A stretch of 64,000 bases of DNA from Humisphaera borealis. GTDB lineage: Bacteria; Planctomycetota; Phycisphaerae; Tepidisphaerales; Tepidisphaeraceae. Under the pieces are notes generated by a model. That model did not search any database, was not told where the DNA came from, and worked only from the letters and a program-made list of their open reading frames with translations. Positions 50,682-60,882 of the stretch are shown here, in pieces. Every line of letters begins with the position of its first letter. Positions within the stretch are counted from its first letter, which is position 1. Position numbers and translations under genes: made by a program. Where the stretch lies: assembly GCF_015169395.1 (NCBI RefSeq), contig NZ_CP063458.1, positions 5,332,001-5,396,000 of the forward strand. Reading direction: 5' to 3'.

Positions 50682-52877
50682 TTATTCCCCGGTCGCAGCG
50701 CCGCTCAGGTCATTCCCGGCGATCGGCAGGCTCTGGATTCCCGTCGGCTTGGGCTCGAGGTACACCGTACCCCAGGTGTTCGGGCGGGCCTGGGTGATGA
50801 CCAGTTTCGGGGCCGACCAGTAGTACTCGGCGGCCTGCTGGTAGTTCCGCACCTGCGCGTTGTACGCCATCACCGTCTGCGACGGATCGAACCCGTGCAA
50901 TGCCTTGGCGGGGATGAAGATCTCGACGACATAGCGGTCACTCAGGATGCGGACGGCGTTCTTGATGTCGGGGTGCGGAAGCTGGGTCGCCCGGATCGCC
51001 GAGCCCGGCACGAACCACTGCCCGACCACGCCGCCGACGCCATCCCGCGACGGGAAGTCGACCGGGACGAAGAAGAAGTGGTGGGCGTTTTCGTCGTAGC
51101 TCATGCGGTCGCCGGCGACCGGCTTGGTCGAGACCCAGAACTCGATCGAGTCGCGGCTCCACCACCAGCCGTCGGCCGGGGCGGCGGTCACCTGGTCGTC
51201 GAACACTTCGAACGCGACATACAAACCTTCGTCGCGCCAGCCAACGAGCATGTTCGGCAGCGCCAGCTTGCTGCGTTCGTTGCCGACCGTGCGAACCGCC
51301 TTGACGCCCGGCAGCTTCGCCGAGGCCGGCCAGTCGCTGATCTCGCCATTGAGGCGGGGGGCCTTGGCCAGGTACGGAATCTTCACCGTCGGGCGCGCTT
51401 CGGTCGGCTCGCGCCAGACGTCCTTGCGGGCGTCATTGTAGCTCTGCTCGTGCAGCGAGTTGAGGATGGGCGTGGTCGCCTTGACCGCGTCGGCGAGAGT
51501 CTCGTACTTGCGGTCGTCCACATCCACGATGCCGAAGTTGGCGTCTTCACCGTCGCTCAGACGGCCACTGGGGGGCTCGTCCATCCACTGGAACCAGTCG
51601 GCGCCGACGATGTACGGCACGCGGCTCAGGCGGGTCGTGAACAACTTGTACGCTTCGGCGCGGGCCTGCTGGTCCAGCACCTGCGACGGGAAGCCGACCA
51701 TGTTGCGATTGCCGCTGCGGCCGTCGAGCGAGTGGAACGAATACTCGGTGATGATGATCGGCTGACCCGATGCTTCGTACGCGCTCTCGAACATCTTCTT
51801 GTCGAGCATCGCATCGGCGACGTAGTAGTTCAGCGACTGGGCGTCGGTGAAGTCGCGGCTGGCGGCGACGACTTCCGGCACCATGTAGCCGCGGTAGCGG
51901 ACGCCGAGGATCAGGTGGTGCGGGTCGTACTTCCTGACCAGCGCCGTCGTGATGCGGAAGTAGTCCGTCGCGAGCGTGAACAGCCACTTGCTGCCGAGCG
52001 TGCGGTAAGCCTCGGCGGGCTGGCGGGGGAGCGTCGTCCATTCGTCGACTTCGCTGAAGTCGCAGATGGAGGTGCTCCAAGCGGCGTTGAACTCTTCGGT
52101 CGTCGGCCAGATGCCGCGGATGACCTTCATCACCTGGGTGCGGTTGGGGTCGCCAGCCGGCAGGTTGTCGAAGTAGAGGCTAGGACCGACGGCGGCGTCG
52201 CCCCAGTCGAGCTCGTTGTCGGTGTAGTAGCCGACGAGGTTACGGTTGTCGCGAAGCGGGGTGACCTGCTTCTTGATCGTCGCCTCGACGTCTTCCGCCC
52301 ACTCGGCCGAGTAGAGCCGGTTGGTACGTTCGCGGAGCCAGGTCCAGACGTTCAGGTCGCGGGTGACCGGGATGTCGTGGTTGTGGAAGATCGGGTGCGA
52401 CCAAGCGCCGATGCCCTTGAAGCCGACATCCTTCACGCGGGCCAGGGTGGCGTTCGCCCAGCGCTCGGTGGCCTGCTCGCGATTGCCGCCGAGGTCGAAG
52501 TCGCTGGAGATGTAGTCGGCGGCGTCGCGCTGGCGGCCTTTGAGGGTCGGCTGCACGGTGGTGACGCTATTGATGAACTCGCGCTTGCCGGTCGGCGAGA
52601 CGAACCACCAGACGCCGGACTCGTCCTTGCCGAGCCGCCAGAAACCCTCATGGCCGCGGAGGATCGGAAAACGATCGGCCAGCACAGCCTGCTGGGCCGC
52701 CGGGTGGGTGGCGGGGCGGGTGGTCGGCTGGGTCGCCGGGATCTTGGAATCGGGGGTGGAGGCGGTCGGGTCCGTGCGAGGCGTTTCCTGAGCGAACACC
52801 ATCTGCACAGGGTTGCCGGTCAGGAAGACCGACAGCACGCACACGATCGAGATGATGTTTCGCTGCCTCTTGGACAT
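50682..52877 (-). CDS. secreted GH-A clan glycoside hydrolase (agarase/galactosidase-like) with CBM9-like domain
   Basis: A 731-residue exported enzyme with signal peptide (1 to about 31, VCVLSVFLTGNPVQMVFAQ). A (beta/alpha)8 barrel of clan GH-A spans about 60-470: ESGVWWFVSPTGKREF, the acid/base Glu in YTDNELDWG (about 222) and the nucleophile Glu in IIITEYSFHS (about 376). The pattern resembles beta-agarases and large beta-galactosidases. A C-terminal domain from about 515 (APRLNGEISDWPASAKL, EGLYVAFEVFDD) is CBM9-like and probably binds sugar. The start at 52877 opens the signal peptide and has AGAGAG 9 nt upstream. Confidence 0.85.
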   Translation of the reverse strand: MSKRQRNIISIVCVLSVFLTGNPVQMVFAQETPRTDPTASTPDSKIPATQPTTRPATHPAAQQAVLADRFPILRGHEGFWRLGKDESGVWWFVSPTGKREFINSVTTVQPTLKGRQRDAADYISSDFDLGGNREQATERWANATLARVKDVGFKGIGAWSHPIFHNHDIPVTRDLNVWTWLRERTNRLYSAEWAEDVEATIKKQVTPLRDNRNLVGYYTDNELDWGDAAVGPSLYFDNLPAGDPNRTQVMKVIRGIWPTTEEFNAAWSTSICDFSEVDEWTTLPRQPAEAYRTLGSKWLFTLATDYFRITTALVRKYDPHHLILGVRYRGYMVPEVVAASRDFTDAQSLNYYVADAMLDKKMFESAYEASGQPIIITEYSFHSLDGRSGNRNMVGFPSQVLDQQARAEAYKLFTTRLSRVPYIVGADWFQWMDEPPSGRLSDGEDANFGIVDVDDRKYETLADAVKATTPILNSLHEQSYNDARKDVWREPTEARPTVKIPYLAKAPRLNGEISDWPASAKLPGVKAVRTVGNERSKLALPNMLVGWRDEGLYVAFEVFDDQVTAAPADGWWWSRDSIEFWVSTKPVAGDRMSYDENAHHFFFVPVDFPSRDGVGGVVGQWFVPGSAIRATQLPHPDIKNAVRILSDRYVVEIFIPAKALHGFDPSQTVMAYNAQVRNYQQAAEYYWSAPKLVITQARPNTWGTVYLEPKPTGIQSLPIAGNDLSGAATGE

Positions 52878-53451
52878 CTTACAACTCTCTGGCCGCGAAG
52901 CCGCGTGGGTGAGTGTCCGTTCTGGCCGCGGTGGCGGCCTGTACAGCAAACGGTCATTCACGTACGCCGCGTATCGAACTCAACGACAGAGACCTTTGGT
53001 CGGTTCGGCCGTTTTCTTTTCGATGCCGCGCTTCGGGTCGTCGTGACGTCATGTGCGTCACAGTTAGAGATGCCGCAGACTTCACGAGGCTTGGCAGCCC
53101 GGAAAGGGGCACCTCTGTCCGTCACGTCGAAGAACCAAACGCAGCAACAGTTGTATCGGCACGTCATGTACTGATTCTTGGTGGAAAATCGACCGTCGAC
53201 AAATGGCTTAAGTTTTTATTTTGAATGAACTTACATTTTCAATTTGGGCTATTTTAGGGGTTATTTTTTTCACAAAGTATCTCAACCCTCGGTCCCGTCC
53301 CAAGTTGCGTAACCGTCACATATCGGTCCTAACAACCCCGATCGGTCTTGAAGGAGTTCCCGGCACCGATATGATGGGAAACAGGGTCCGATGGATCGGC
53401 CCGGTTGTCGGTAGAACCGGCGACGAACGCAGATGTCCAAGGATGGACGCC
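52878..53451. other. 574-nt intergenic region with AT-rich patch
   Basis: It separates divergent genes. No gene is convincing; the frame open from 53221 continues into the next gene but lacks coding character before 53452. Positions 53205-53290 are strikingly AT-rich (TTTTTATTTTGAATG, GGTTATTTTTTTCAC) compared with the surrounding DNA and may contain the promoter. Confidence 0.6.
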
Positions 53452-54717
53452 ATGCACATTTCTCGCCCAGTCGTGATTCTTTCCCGCTGGTTGCCGGTCC
53501 TGGCGATGGCACTGGTTGTGGTCGGAGGATGCCGCCGCAATGATCCGCCGGCGGCGATGCTCGCCGACACTCCCGAAGAAATGCGACCCCCCGTACGCCC
53601 GAAGGCGGATGCCATTCCGCCCGCGGTTGATGATGCGCCGGCGGGGCAGGAAAGCGTCCAGGCTCTTCGGGAGCGGATCGAGCGGCAGAACCGTCTGTTC
53701 AGCAGCAACACCACGGCTGAAGCACCCCTCAGCCGATCGCAGCGCGCATCCACCGACAGCGCCGGCGACCTGTCGCACCTGCCGTCGCCGCGGCCGCCGG
53801 CCAGGGCAGAGCGTGAGCCGGGTGGTGCCTCAGACAAGCCGATGTCGCGGCCACCTGAAGGCGCCGCGCGGGACCGCGCCGAACCGGCCGTCTCCGTGAA
53901 AGAACCACCGAGCCGCACACCGCCGCCGGCGATTGTTCCGGACGTCCCGGTGATCGTGCCCGCGACCCAGCCCCAGCCGCCCGCTCCCCAATACGCCAAA
54001 CCGGTTGACCGGGTCACGACGACCACCACAACCGACGCGGACGTCATGGCCCGCGAGTTTGCCAGGCGTCTGAAGGAACACCCGACGGATGCGGCGGCGC
54101 ACTTCTACCACCAGATTTTCCGGTTCCTGCGCGACGAATCGATCCCCGATCTCGGCAGCCTGTCTCCGTTGCCGCCGGACGACCGTGAGATGCTGTCGGT
54201 TGCGCTGGACGGGATCAGCGACTGGATCCGTAAAATCCAGACCGATCCCAATGCGTTGCCGTCTCGCAAGCTCGCTCCGTTGCTTCGCATGGCCGAGCGG
54301 TTGAGAGAGCTGACGGAGCTTTCGATCCCCACCATGTCGCTGTGCAGGCGCGTGGACGGATTCGGCATCTATGAGCCTATGGCATTGTCTTTCCGTGCGG
54401 GACTGGAGCACGAGACGATCATTTACTGCGAGGTCGAGAACTTCACCTCGCGACTGAACGAGAAGCAGCTCTGGGAGACCAAGCTGTCCATGGAAGCGGT
54501 GCTCTACAACAGTGCCGGCGATGCGATCCTGCGGGGCAAGGACAACGTCCCGATCGACCTTTGCCGGAATCGCCGGCGCGATTTCTTTGTCGTCAAACGC
54601 CTGAAGCTGCCGGCCACGCTGGCGGCCTCCCGCTACATTCTGAAGGTCACCATTGTCGACGAGCAGGCCAAGCGTGTCGCTGAAAACAGCCTGAATCTCA
54701 TGATGATGGCTCAGTAG
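53452..54717 (+). CDS. Pro-rich lipoprotein of unknown function
   Basis: A 421-residue lipoprotein. The signal sequence (WLPVLAMALVVVGGC) ends at a lipid-anchor Cys near residue 27. A disordered Pro/Arg/Ala-rich part follows (about 30-190), then a Thr run (TTTTTTD) and a folded C-terminal domain of about 220 residues, helical at first (VMAREFARRLKEHP) then beta-rich (AGLEHETIIYCEVENF). I do not know the family. AAGGA with 8-9 nt spacing favours ATG 53452 over ATG 53443. The following gene codes for another lipoprotein, 188 nt downstream. Confidence 0.78.
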   Translation: MHISRPVVILSRWLPVLAMALVVVGGCRRNDPPAAMLADTPEEMRPPVRPKADAIPPAVDDAPAGQESVQALRERIERQNRLFSSNTTAEAPLSRSQRASTDSAGDLSHLPSPRPPARAEREPGGASDKPMSRPPEGAARDRAEPAVSVKEPPSRTPPPAIVPDVPVIVPATQPQPPAPQYAKPVDRVTTTTTTDADVMAREFARRLKEHPTDAAAHFYHQIFRFLRDESIPDLGSLSPLPPDDREMLSVALDGISDWIRKIQTDPNALPSRKLAPLLRMAERLRELTELSIPTMSLCRRVDGFGIYEPMALSFRAGLEHETIIYCEVENFTSRLNEKQLWETKLSMEAVLYNSAGDAILRGKDNVPIDLCRNRRRDFFVVKRLKLPATLAASRYILKVTIVDEQAKRVAENSLNLMMMAQ

Positions 54718-54905
54718 TATTGGTGCTCTGTGCAGAGGCTGTGAAGTCAGCAAGGGCGGGCGGGGATTCCCCCCGTGTGCCGCATCTGCCGAATCGATAG
54801 ATTGTCGTCCAACCCGGGCGCATCGCTGGGCGGCAGATGTCGGTTGCCATCCTTACCCGCTGCGACTATGACTCACCGACGCCCGAGCCCCGAAGGTGAG
54901 TGTCG

Positions 54906-57104
54906 ATGAGATCAGATTTCCGAGACCGCGCCGTCCTCAACTCGATTCTACGGCTGACGCTGTTGCTGGCCGTCGCGACGACCGCGGTCGGCTGCGGCGG
55001 TGGCCGGCTTATCACCATCAAGACCGTGCCCGCCGACGCCTCGATCGTCGTAGACGGCGTTCCCCGACCGAAGGCACCCATTACCGAGCGGTTCAGCTTC
55101 GGCGGCGGCCAGTTTCATACCGTTTTTGTCAGCCGGCCCGGCTACACCGACAAGACCATCCTGCTCGACGGGACGAGCGAGCAAACCGAGGTGACTGTAA
55201 CGCTCAAACCCCGCAGCCGAAGGGTCCGGTTCATCGTCACGCCACTACCGGCGATCGTGAAAATTGGCGGCAAGCCCGTTGCAGATGCCGCCGTGACCCA
55301 GGCCTCGACTGAACTGGAGTTTGCCGTCGATGCTTCCGGCGGCTGGATACCTCATGTCGTGTCGGCCGAGCGGCCCGGCTTCCGACGGACCGAACGCGTC
55401 ATCCGATTCACCGACGCCGATGCCGTCTACACGCTGCCGCTCGAACCCGAACGCAAGACGGTTGTCATCAAGACCGAGCCGGCGGGCGCAGATGTCATCG
55501 TGGACGGCACCAGTTTCGGCCCCAGCCCGGTCACGCTAGAAGACCTGGTCATCGCGACCGACCCCCAGACCAACGCCTGGGTCGATCGAGCCGTGCAGGC
55601 GATCAAGCCCGGGTACGAGCCGGCGACGTCGAAGATTTCGTGGGACAACGGGCAGACCGAATACCTGCTGAAGCTCGGCATCCGCACCAAGACGATCCGG
55701 CTGAAGACCGAACCGCCCGGCGCCATCGTCCGGATGGGACAGAAAGTTCTGCCGCACAAAACCGACGGACTGGTCGAACTGCCGCTGGACTACGCTCCGC
55801 TGAATGCCAGCGGTGAGATGCCTGTTCATGAGCTCACCATTTCGCCACCCGCCGGCGCAAACAACCCGGCGACGACGCTCAAGATCGGCTGGGAAGAGGG
55901 CAAGGTGGATTACGCCGTCACCCTGAGCCCGCCCCCTAACGCCACTGCAACTGCCACGACCAAGCCGGCCGTGACGACAGCCGTCGCAACCCTGCCGTCG
56001 TCCCCGGTCACCCCGGTAACGACCCGGCCGGCGGTACCCACCACGACCGCGACCGCGGCCACAACGCCGTCGGTTCCGCCGATCACCGGAACCGGCGCCG
56101 GACTCGCGATGATCAAACCGGCGTTTCGGTTGGAAAAGAGCCGATGGTTCGTCGACGCCGACCCTCGGAAAGTGCCGCTCACCCGCGACGTCAACGAGCC
56201 CGACGGCCGCAAACCGGTCCTGGTCGCCAGGGCACCGGCCGGTGCAACTGTTGACGGCGTGGTGACGTCCCCCGACGGGGGCATCGTCGCCTGGGCGACG
56301 CTGCGTGCGGTGGACGGCTCCCTCCGTTCACAGCTGTTCGCTCACACCGTCGCGTCCAACAAGCCGCCCGTTGAACTCACCGACGGTCAGGCCCTGGACC
56401 TGATGCCGTCGTTCTCCCCCGACGGCCAGCGGCTCCTGTTCGCCAGCGACCGCATCAGTGCCGGACAGCTCGCGACCTACGAAGTCATGATCAACCTGCC
56501 CGGCTTCGCCGTTCGCGCCGCGCCCGGGGAAACGTCGGACACCGAGCTTTGGCCTTCGCTCGATTCGTCGCCAAGACCCCGGCTGTACACCGAATCCCGT
56601 CCGACCGACGGCAGCCCGTCCCGACTGGTGGCGATCGAAACCGTCACCGGCAAACGCACCGACCTCGAACACCCCGGCACCCAGCCGCGCATCAGCCCGC
56701 GGTCCGACGCGATCGTGTTCGTCAGAGGCGATCCGAACACCGGAAAACGCGACATCTGGCTTCTGAAGATCGGCGAGAACGCGCCGGTTAATCTCACTCG
56801 ATCCCCCAACGACGACGATTTCGACCCGACCTGGTCCAAGACCGGCAGCCGGATCGCGTTCGCGTCGGACCGCCGACTCCCAGGCCATTCGTCGCCCGCG
56901 CAGCCGTCGGCGGCACCGCCGATCACCGAGTCCGACATCAACCTTTGGGTTCTTCGCGTCTCCAAACCTTCGGAAGCGATCCCGGTCACGCAGAACCCAG
57001 CGCGCGACGACAACCCCGCCTGGAGTGGCGACGATTCGGCGCTTTACTTCCGGAGCAGCAGAGGCGGCGAGTGGGGTGTCTGGAAGGCAGACCTGCCCAA
57101 GTGA
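54906..57104 (+). CDS. lipoprotein with PEGA repeats and a TolB-like PD40 propeller
   Basis: A 732-residue lipoprotein anchored by the Cys in TTAVGCGGG (about 30). PEGA-type beta domains follow (ITIKTVPADASIVVDGVPRP; VVIKTEPAGADVIVDGTSFG; IRLKTEPPGAIVRMGQ), about three in the first 340 residues, then a Thr/Pro-rich linker (about 345-395) and a PD40/WD40-like propeller in the last 300 (SFSPDGQRLLFASDRIS, PTWSKTGSRIAFASDRRL, PAWSGDDSALYFRSSR). It probably binds proteins or envelope components on the periplasmic side. AGGTGAG just upstream favours ATG 54906 over GTG 54900. Confidence 0.85.
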   Translation: MRSDFRDRAVLNSILRLTLLLAVATTAVGCGGGRLITIKTVPADASIVVDGVPRPKAPITERFSFGGGQFHTVFVSRPGYTDKTILLDGTSEQTEVTVTLKPRSRRVRFIVTPLPAIVKIGGKPVADAAVTQASTELEFAVDASGGWIPHVVSAERPGFRRTERVIRFTDADAVYTLPLEPERKTVVIKTEPAGADVIVDGTSFGPSPVTLEDLVIATDPQTNAWVDRAVQAIKPGYEPATSKISWDNGQTEYLLKLGIRTKTIRLKTEPPGAIVRMGQKVLPHKTDGLVELPLDYAPLNASGEMPVHELTISPPAGANNPATTLKIGWEEGKVDYAVTLSPPPNATATATTKPAVTTAVATLPSSPVTPVTTRPAVPTTTATAATTPSVPPITGTGAGLAMIKPAFRLEKSRWFVDADPRKVPLTRDVNEPDGRKPVLVARAPAGATVDGVVTSPDGGIVAWATLRAVDGSLRSQLFAHTVASNKPPVELTDGQALDLMPSFSPDGQRLLFASDRISAGQLATYEVMINLPGFAVRAAPGETSDTELWPSLDSSPRPRLYTESRPTDGSPSRLVAIETVTGKRTDLEHPGTQPRISPRSDAIVFVRGDPNTGKRDIWLLKIGENAPVNLTRSPNDDDFDPTWSKTGSRIAFASDRRLPGHSSPAQPSAAPPITESDINLWVLRVSKPSEAIPVTQNPARDDNPAWSGDDSALYFRSSRGGEWGVWKADLPK

Positions 57105-57129
57105 GTGGAGCGTTCACTAGCCGGGCCAA

Positions 57130-58143
57130 TCACTGGACGAACGTCACGTCCACCTTGGGGAGAAGGGCTTTGATCCTGGCTTGCGTTTCTGCCGGGTAAC
57201 CTTTGGGGCGCAGGGCGAGGGTGATGGACTTCAGATGCGCGAACGCGGCGAGGGCAGGGATGCGCTCATCGGGGAGCGGCAGCTTGTCCATGGTCAGTGA
57301 CTCCAGCCCGGTGATGCCGGCAATGAGGGCCAGGTCGGCGTCGGTCAGCTTGCTGCCATCGGTGACCGAGAGCTTCCGCAAGGTTGAAATGGCTTTGACG
57401 GTGTTGAAGGCGTCGGCGGCGTGGAACCCTTCGCCGAGCTGGATCGATTCCAATGGAAGGCTGGTGAGGTTCTTAAGAGCGGCCGGCGTGGCGTTGAGCG
57501 TGCCGAGCTCGACGCTCTTGAGTTTCGTGAGCTTCGCCAGGTGAACCGCGCCTGCGTCGGTAAACTTGGCGTGCGCGAGGCTGATGCTTTCGAGGTTCGG
57601 CAGGTGCTCGCAAAGCTGCTTCAGGCCCTCGTCGTCGATGCTGCTGCCGCGATGGCTGACCCGCGTAAGCTTGGTAAACCCCTCGAACTTCGCATACCCG
57701 CGGCCGGTAATCTTGGTCCCGACGAAGGAAAACTGCTCCAGGTTCTTCAAGCCCGCGAGCTGCTCCATACCGGCATCGGTGAGTGAGCCGTTATTGGTGA
57801 AGCGAAGCGTTTTCAGGTTCGTGAGCTTCGCGATGTGCGGCATCCACGCGTCGTTGAACTTCGTCGAGATGACGTTCAGCGACTCGAGCGTCGTGATATG
57901 CCCCAAGTGCTCAAAGAACACCGCGTCGTAGGGGTCGGTCGTGCGCTTGTCGTGCGGGCCGGTATTGGCCACGGCGAGATCGACGAGCCTGAGGCCCTGG
58001 CCGTCCTCGGTCTTTTCCACCTTGCCCTTCGCGGCCTCGACAGTGCGGACGACGGCTTCGACGTGGGGATCGGCGGCGAGGGCCGAGCCGGTGCAGAGGG
58101 CGCACAAGAGTGCTGCGAGCAGGGGGGTGTGTTTGGTTGTCAT
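57130..58143 (-). CDS. secreted leucine-rich repeat protein
   Basis: A 337-residue protein with signal peptide (1-23, ALLCALCTGSALA). About nine leucine-rich repeats follow, of the 24-26-residue type (LTNLKTLRFTNNGSLTDAGM, LPNLESISLAHAKFTDAG). Such proteins bind other proteins; related LRR proteins are numerous in planctomycetes. It is the last gene of a leftward run with a secreted protein, DUF1552 and DUF1592 genes. Confidence 0.87.
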   Translation of the reverse strand: MTTKHTPLLAALLCALCTGSALAADPHVEAVVRTVEAAKGKVEKTEDGQGLRLVDLAVANTGPHDKRTTDPYDAVFFEHLGHITTLESLNVISTKFNDAWMPHIAKLTNLKTLRFTNNGSLTDAGMEQLAGLKNLEQFSFVGTKITGRGYAKFEGFTKLTRVSHRGSSIDDEGLKQLCEHLPNLESISLAHAKFTDAGAVHLAKLTKLKSVELGTLNATPAALKNLTSLPLESIQLGEGFHAADAFNTVKAISTLRKLSVTDGSKLTDADLALIAGITGLESLTMDKLPLPDERIPALAAFAHLKSITLALRPKGYPAETQARIKALLPKVDVTFVQ

Positions 58144-58184
58144 GGTGCTCAGGCTGGTTCTCTCACGCGTGACGGAGGTCACGG

Positions 58185-59429
58185 TCATAACTTGGGGAAG
58201 ATCGCCGGCGTCGGGAAGCGTTCTTCGTGACCCGAGCCGCCGTCGTTGAGGTACTCCTCGCGAGGCACTGCATGCCGTGGCCAGCTGGTCGGGCGGACAC
58301 GGACGACCCTACCGGGGCGCATGCCCTCGGTGATGAGGTCAGTCTCAAATCGGATCTGTATCCCGCTGCTTCCCAGCGGGATCGGGCCCTCGGCCTTGGT
58401 GACGGCGATGATCTGGCCACCGGCGGCCATGTGATCGGGCCCGTAGGCCCCGGCGGAGTGCTTCAGGGTGTTCTCGGCGGCGGCCATAAGCGTGGGGACA
58501 TCCTTCTTGAAATCGGCGTAGAGGGCGTCGTCCATGCCGCCGAACAATGTCGCCGTCACCGTCGCGCGGCCAAACTTGCCGTACTCGACGTGATCGACCC
58601 AGGCTGGCATCCAGTAGCTGCGGACCAAGGCGTTGTGCGCCTCGGTCTGACGTTGCGCGGCGCGCTGCATTGAGGTGTCGTCCAGCCAGATGTCCGCGAC
58701 GTGGAACTGGTTGAACACGCTCTCGGGTGTGGGGTGCCACGCGATGCCGAGCAGCACAGCCTGATCGCCGAGAGACTTCTTTCCCGTCGCCGGCCAGGTG
58801 CCGTCGGCAATCAGGTCGGTAAGGCTGAGGCATTCACGGCCGCGCCAGATGCGGGTGCCGGCATTGAGGGTGAACTTCTCGGCGGTCGCCTTGCCATCGC
58901 CGCCTTGCTTCGTTTCGCGGCTGGCGAGGATCGCCCCCTCGTTGTTCTGAAGGTCCACCTCTTTGAGCTTCCAGACCTTGCCTTCACGCAGGCAGAGGCT
59001 GGGTTCGTCTTCGATCAGGAGGACGTGATTTTCGGCCGGGCGCTCGGTGGTTCCTTTCTGGATCACCGGCACGGCGGAGGTCTTCGGGTCCGGCGGGAGA
59101 AAGGCGCGGACGTGCAGCATGGTGCCCAGCGGAATGTCTCGCAGATCCGCCGGCGCACCGCGATAGCGGACAGCGCCGTACGGAAGCATCGCGAAGGGCT
59201 GCGGGCTGTTCCGGAAGAACATACCTGGGCCTTGCACGCGGATGCTGCCCCGGCGATTGGCATGGTCCACGAACGCCAGTTCGCCGCGGTAGGACGCCGC
59301 CTTTTCCAAAGGAGGAAACTTCCCCGGTTCCGGGCGGAAGGACTCGTCGGCAGCTGTGGCAAAGCCTGCAAGCAGGCAGACGCCGAGACAGAGGGTCGCG
59401 AGCCATTTTGGATGCGGGAGCGATGTCAT
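58185..59429 (-). CDS. secreted protein of unknown function in a DUF1552/DUF1592 cluster
   Basis: A 414-residue protein with signal peptide (1-26, [14 protein letters not shown]). The mature part begins with an OB-like beta domain ([34 protein letters not shown]), followed by mixed alpha/beta ([18 protein letters not shown]). I do not recognise the family. Its ATG overlaps the stop of the DUF1552 gene (ATGA at 59426-59429), so the two are translated together. Confidence 0.75.
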   Translation of the reverse strand: MTSLPHPKWLATLCLGVCLLAGFATAADESFRPEPGKFPPLEKAASYRGELAFVDHANRRGSIRVQGPGMFFRNSPQPFAMLPYGAVRYRGAPADLRDIPLGTMLHVRAFLPPDPKTSAVPVIQKGTTERPAENHVLLIEDEPSLCLREGKVWKLKEVDLQNNEGAILASRETKQGGDGKATAEKFTLNAGTRIWRGRECLSLTDLIADGTWPATGKKSLGDQAVLLGIAWHPTPESVFNQFHVADIWLDDTSMQRAAQRQTEAHNALVRSYWMPAWVDHVEYGKFGRATVTATLFGGMDDALYADFKKDVPTLMAAAENTLKHSAGAYGPDHMAAGGQIIAVTKAEGPIPLGSSGIQIRFETDLITEGMRPGRVVRVRPTSWPRHAVPREEYLNDGGSGHEERFPTPAIFPKL

Positions 59430-60784
59430 AGTTCGATCACCTTGTTGCTGTCGCCGAACTTGTCCGTCTCCACACCCATGCGCTGGGCCATCAGGAGCAG
59501 CAGGTTGCTCATGTGGGCATTGGGGTTCGCGGGGCGGCTGCAGAGCGAGTAGTGCTCGCCGGGCTTGTCGAGCTGGTAGCCGTTGAAGTGCCCCTGGTTG
59601 AAGTCGAGGTGGCTGCCGTGCTTTAAACCCAGGTCCGTACCCCCGGCGAGCACCAGCGGGAGGTTGGCGTTGCCGTGGCTGTGGCCGTACGACATGCCGC
59701 TGCCGAAGAGCGCCATCGTCGAGTTCAGCAGCGGCTTGCCGTTGACATCGTTCGTCTCGGCGAGCCGGGTGAGGAAGTAGCTGAACTGCTCGATCGCGAA
59801 CGTGTCGTAGTTGGTGAGCTTCTCCATGTAGCCCGGATCGCCGCCGTGATGGCTGAGCTGATGCCGCGACTCGGTGATGCCGATTTCGGGAATCGCAAAG
59901 GCATCCCCTTCGCCGCCGAGGCTGAAGGTGGCGACGCGCGTCACGTCGGTCTGGAAGGCAAGGACCATCAGGTCGTAGACGGTGCGGAAGTACTCGCCGG
60001 CAAGGGTGGCGGGGATGTCGCGGTTGGTGCGTTTGCGATCGGCGTCGGAGACGGTCGGAAGCGGCGTATCGAGCCAGGCATCGGCCCGCCGCGTACGCAC
60101 TTCGGCTTCGCGGACCGAGGTGAGGTACTGATCGAGGCGTCCCTTGTCGGCCGATCCCATCTTCTGCTCGAGTTGACGGACTTCATCGAGGTTGGCGTCC
60201 AGGACGCTGCCCTTGCGGCGCAGGGCCCGCCGCTGTGTCGCCATGCCGCCTTTGGGTTCGGAGAACATGGACGCGAAGATTTCGCTGCAACGACGCATCG
60301 AGGGCAGCCGAACACCGTCGGCCGTCCAGCCGAGCGATTCGCCGGTGAGGGCAACTTCCATCGAGGAGTATCGGGTGTGTTTCGCGGTGATCTCGGCCAT
60401 CTTCTGGTCCACCGAGATGGTGTTGCGGTCTGAAGGACCGAGCTTGCCGCCGGTAAGCCAGACGGAGATGCAGTTGTGGTGATGGCCGATCGCGCCCGGG
60501 TGATACAGGCCGCTGATGGGCGTAATGACCTGGCGATGCTTTTCGAGCGGCTTGAGCGATCGGGAGAACTGGTAATCCTTGCCCGGCGTGGTGACCTGGT
60601 AGTTGAGCGAATGCACGCCGTTCGCGAGGTAGATGAAGGCGCTTCGCCGCGGCGAGACGGTCTTCTCCTCCGCCGCCAGCAGCGGGACCATGCAGTCGAG
60701 CATGGGCAACGCGATGAAGCTGCCCAGGGCACGCAGGGCGTGCCGGCGGTTGATCAGCCAGGATTGGGAGAGGAAGTGACTCAT
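59426..60784 (-). CDS. DUF1552 domain protein
   Basis: A 452-residue protein with a twin-arginine-like or lipoprotein-free N-terminus ([20 protein letters not shown]), a likely Tat signal. The body is DUF1552, related to sulfatase/DUF1501-type folds: [16 protein letters not shown], the [12 protein letters not shown] loop, [26 protein letters not shown] and [14 protein letters not shown]. Such proteins are almost always encoded beside a DUF1592/DUF1588 cytochrome-like protein, as here. The biochemical function is unknown. AGGA 11 nt upstream supports the ATG. Confidence 0.9.
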   Translation of the reverse strand: MSHFLSQSWLINRRHALRALGSFIALPMLDCMVPLLAAEEKTVSPRRSAFIYLANGVHSLNYQVTTPGKDYQFSRSLKPLEKHRQVITPISGLYHPGAIGHHHNCISVWLTGGKLGPSDRNTISVDQKMAEITAKHTRYSSMEVALTGESLGWTADGVRLPSMRRCSEIFASMFSEPKGGMATQRRALRRKGSVLDANLDEVRQLEQKMGSADKGRLDQYLTSVREAEVRTRRADAWLDTPLPTVSDADRKRTNRDIPATLAGEYFRTVYDLMVLAFQTDVTRVATFSLGGEGDAFAIPEIGITESRHQLSHHGGDPGYMEKLTNYDTFAIEQFSYFLTRLAETNDVNGKPLLNSTMALFGSGMSYGHSHGNANLPLVLAGGTDLGLKHGSHLDFNQGHFNGYQLDKPGEHYSLCSRPANPNAHMSNLLLLMAQRMGVETDKFGDSNKVIEL

Positions 60785-60824
60785 AGGAACTGTTCCTTTG
60801 TGGGCAGTTTCGCAGGCGGCGGAC

Positions 60825-60878
60825 GTTGTGGTGCAGGCGTCCCGCCTGCCGTTGCAGCCGAGACGGCTGCACCACAAT
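60825..60878. repeat. 54-bp composite palindrome, copy F2
   Basis: Inverted copy of F1 (36525-36578): outer GTTGTGGTG/CACCACAAT around two small hairpins. It fills the 98-nt gap between the DUF1592 and DUF1552 genes of one run. Confidence 0.88.
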
Positions 60879-60882
60879 CTCC

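Noticed and set aside
49698-53174. 1158-codon open frame on the plus strand
   Set aside because: It runs antisense to the TatD, 78-residue and glycosidase genes, all with clear motifs. It is a GC-skew shadow with no recognisable domain.
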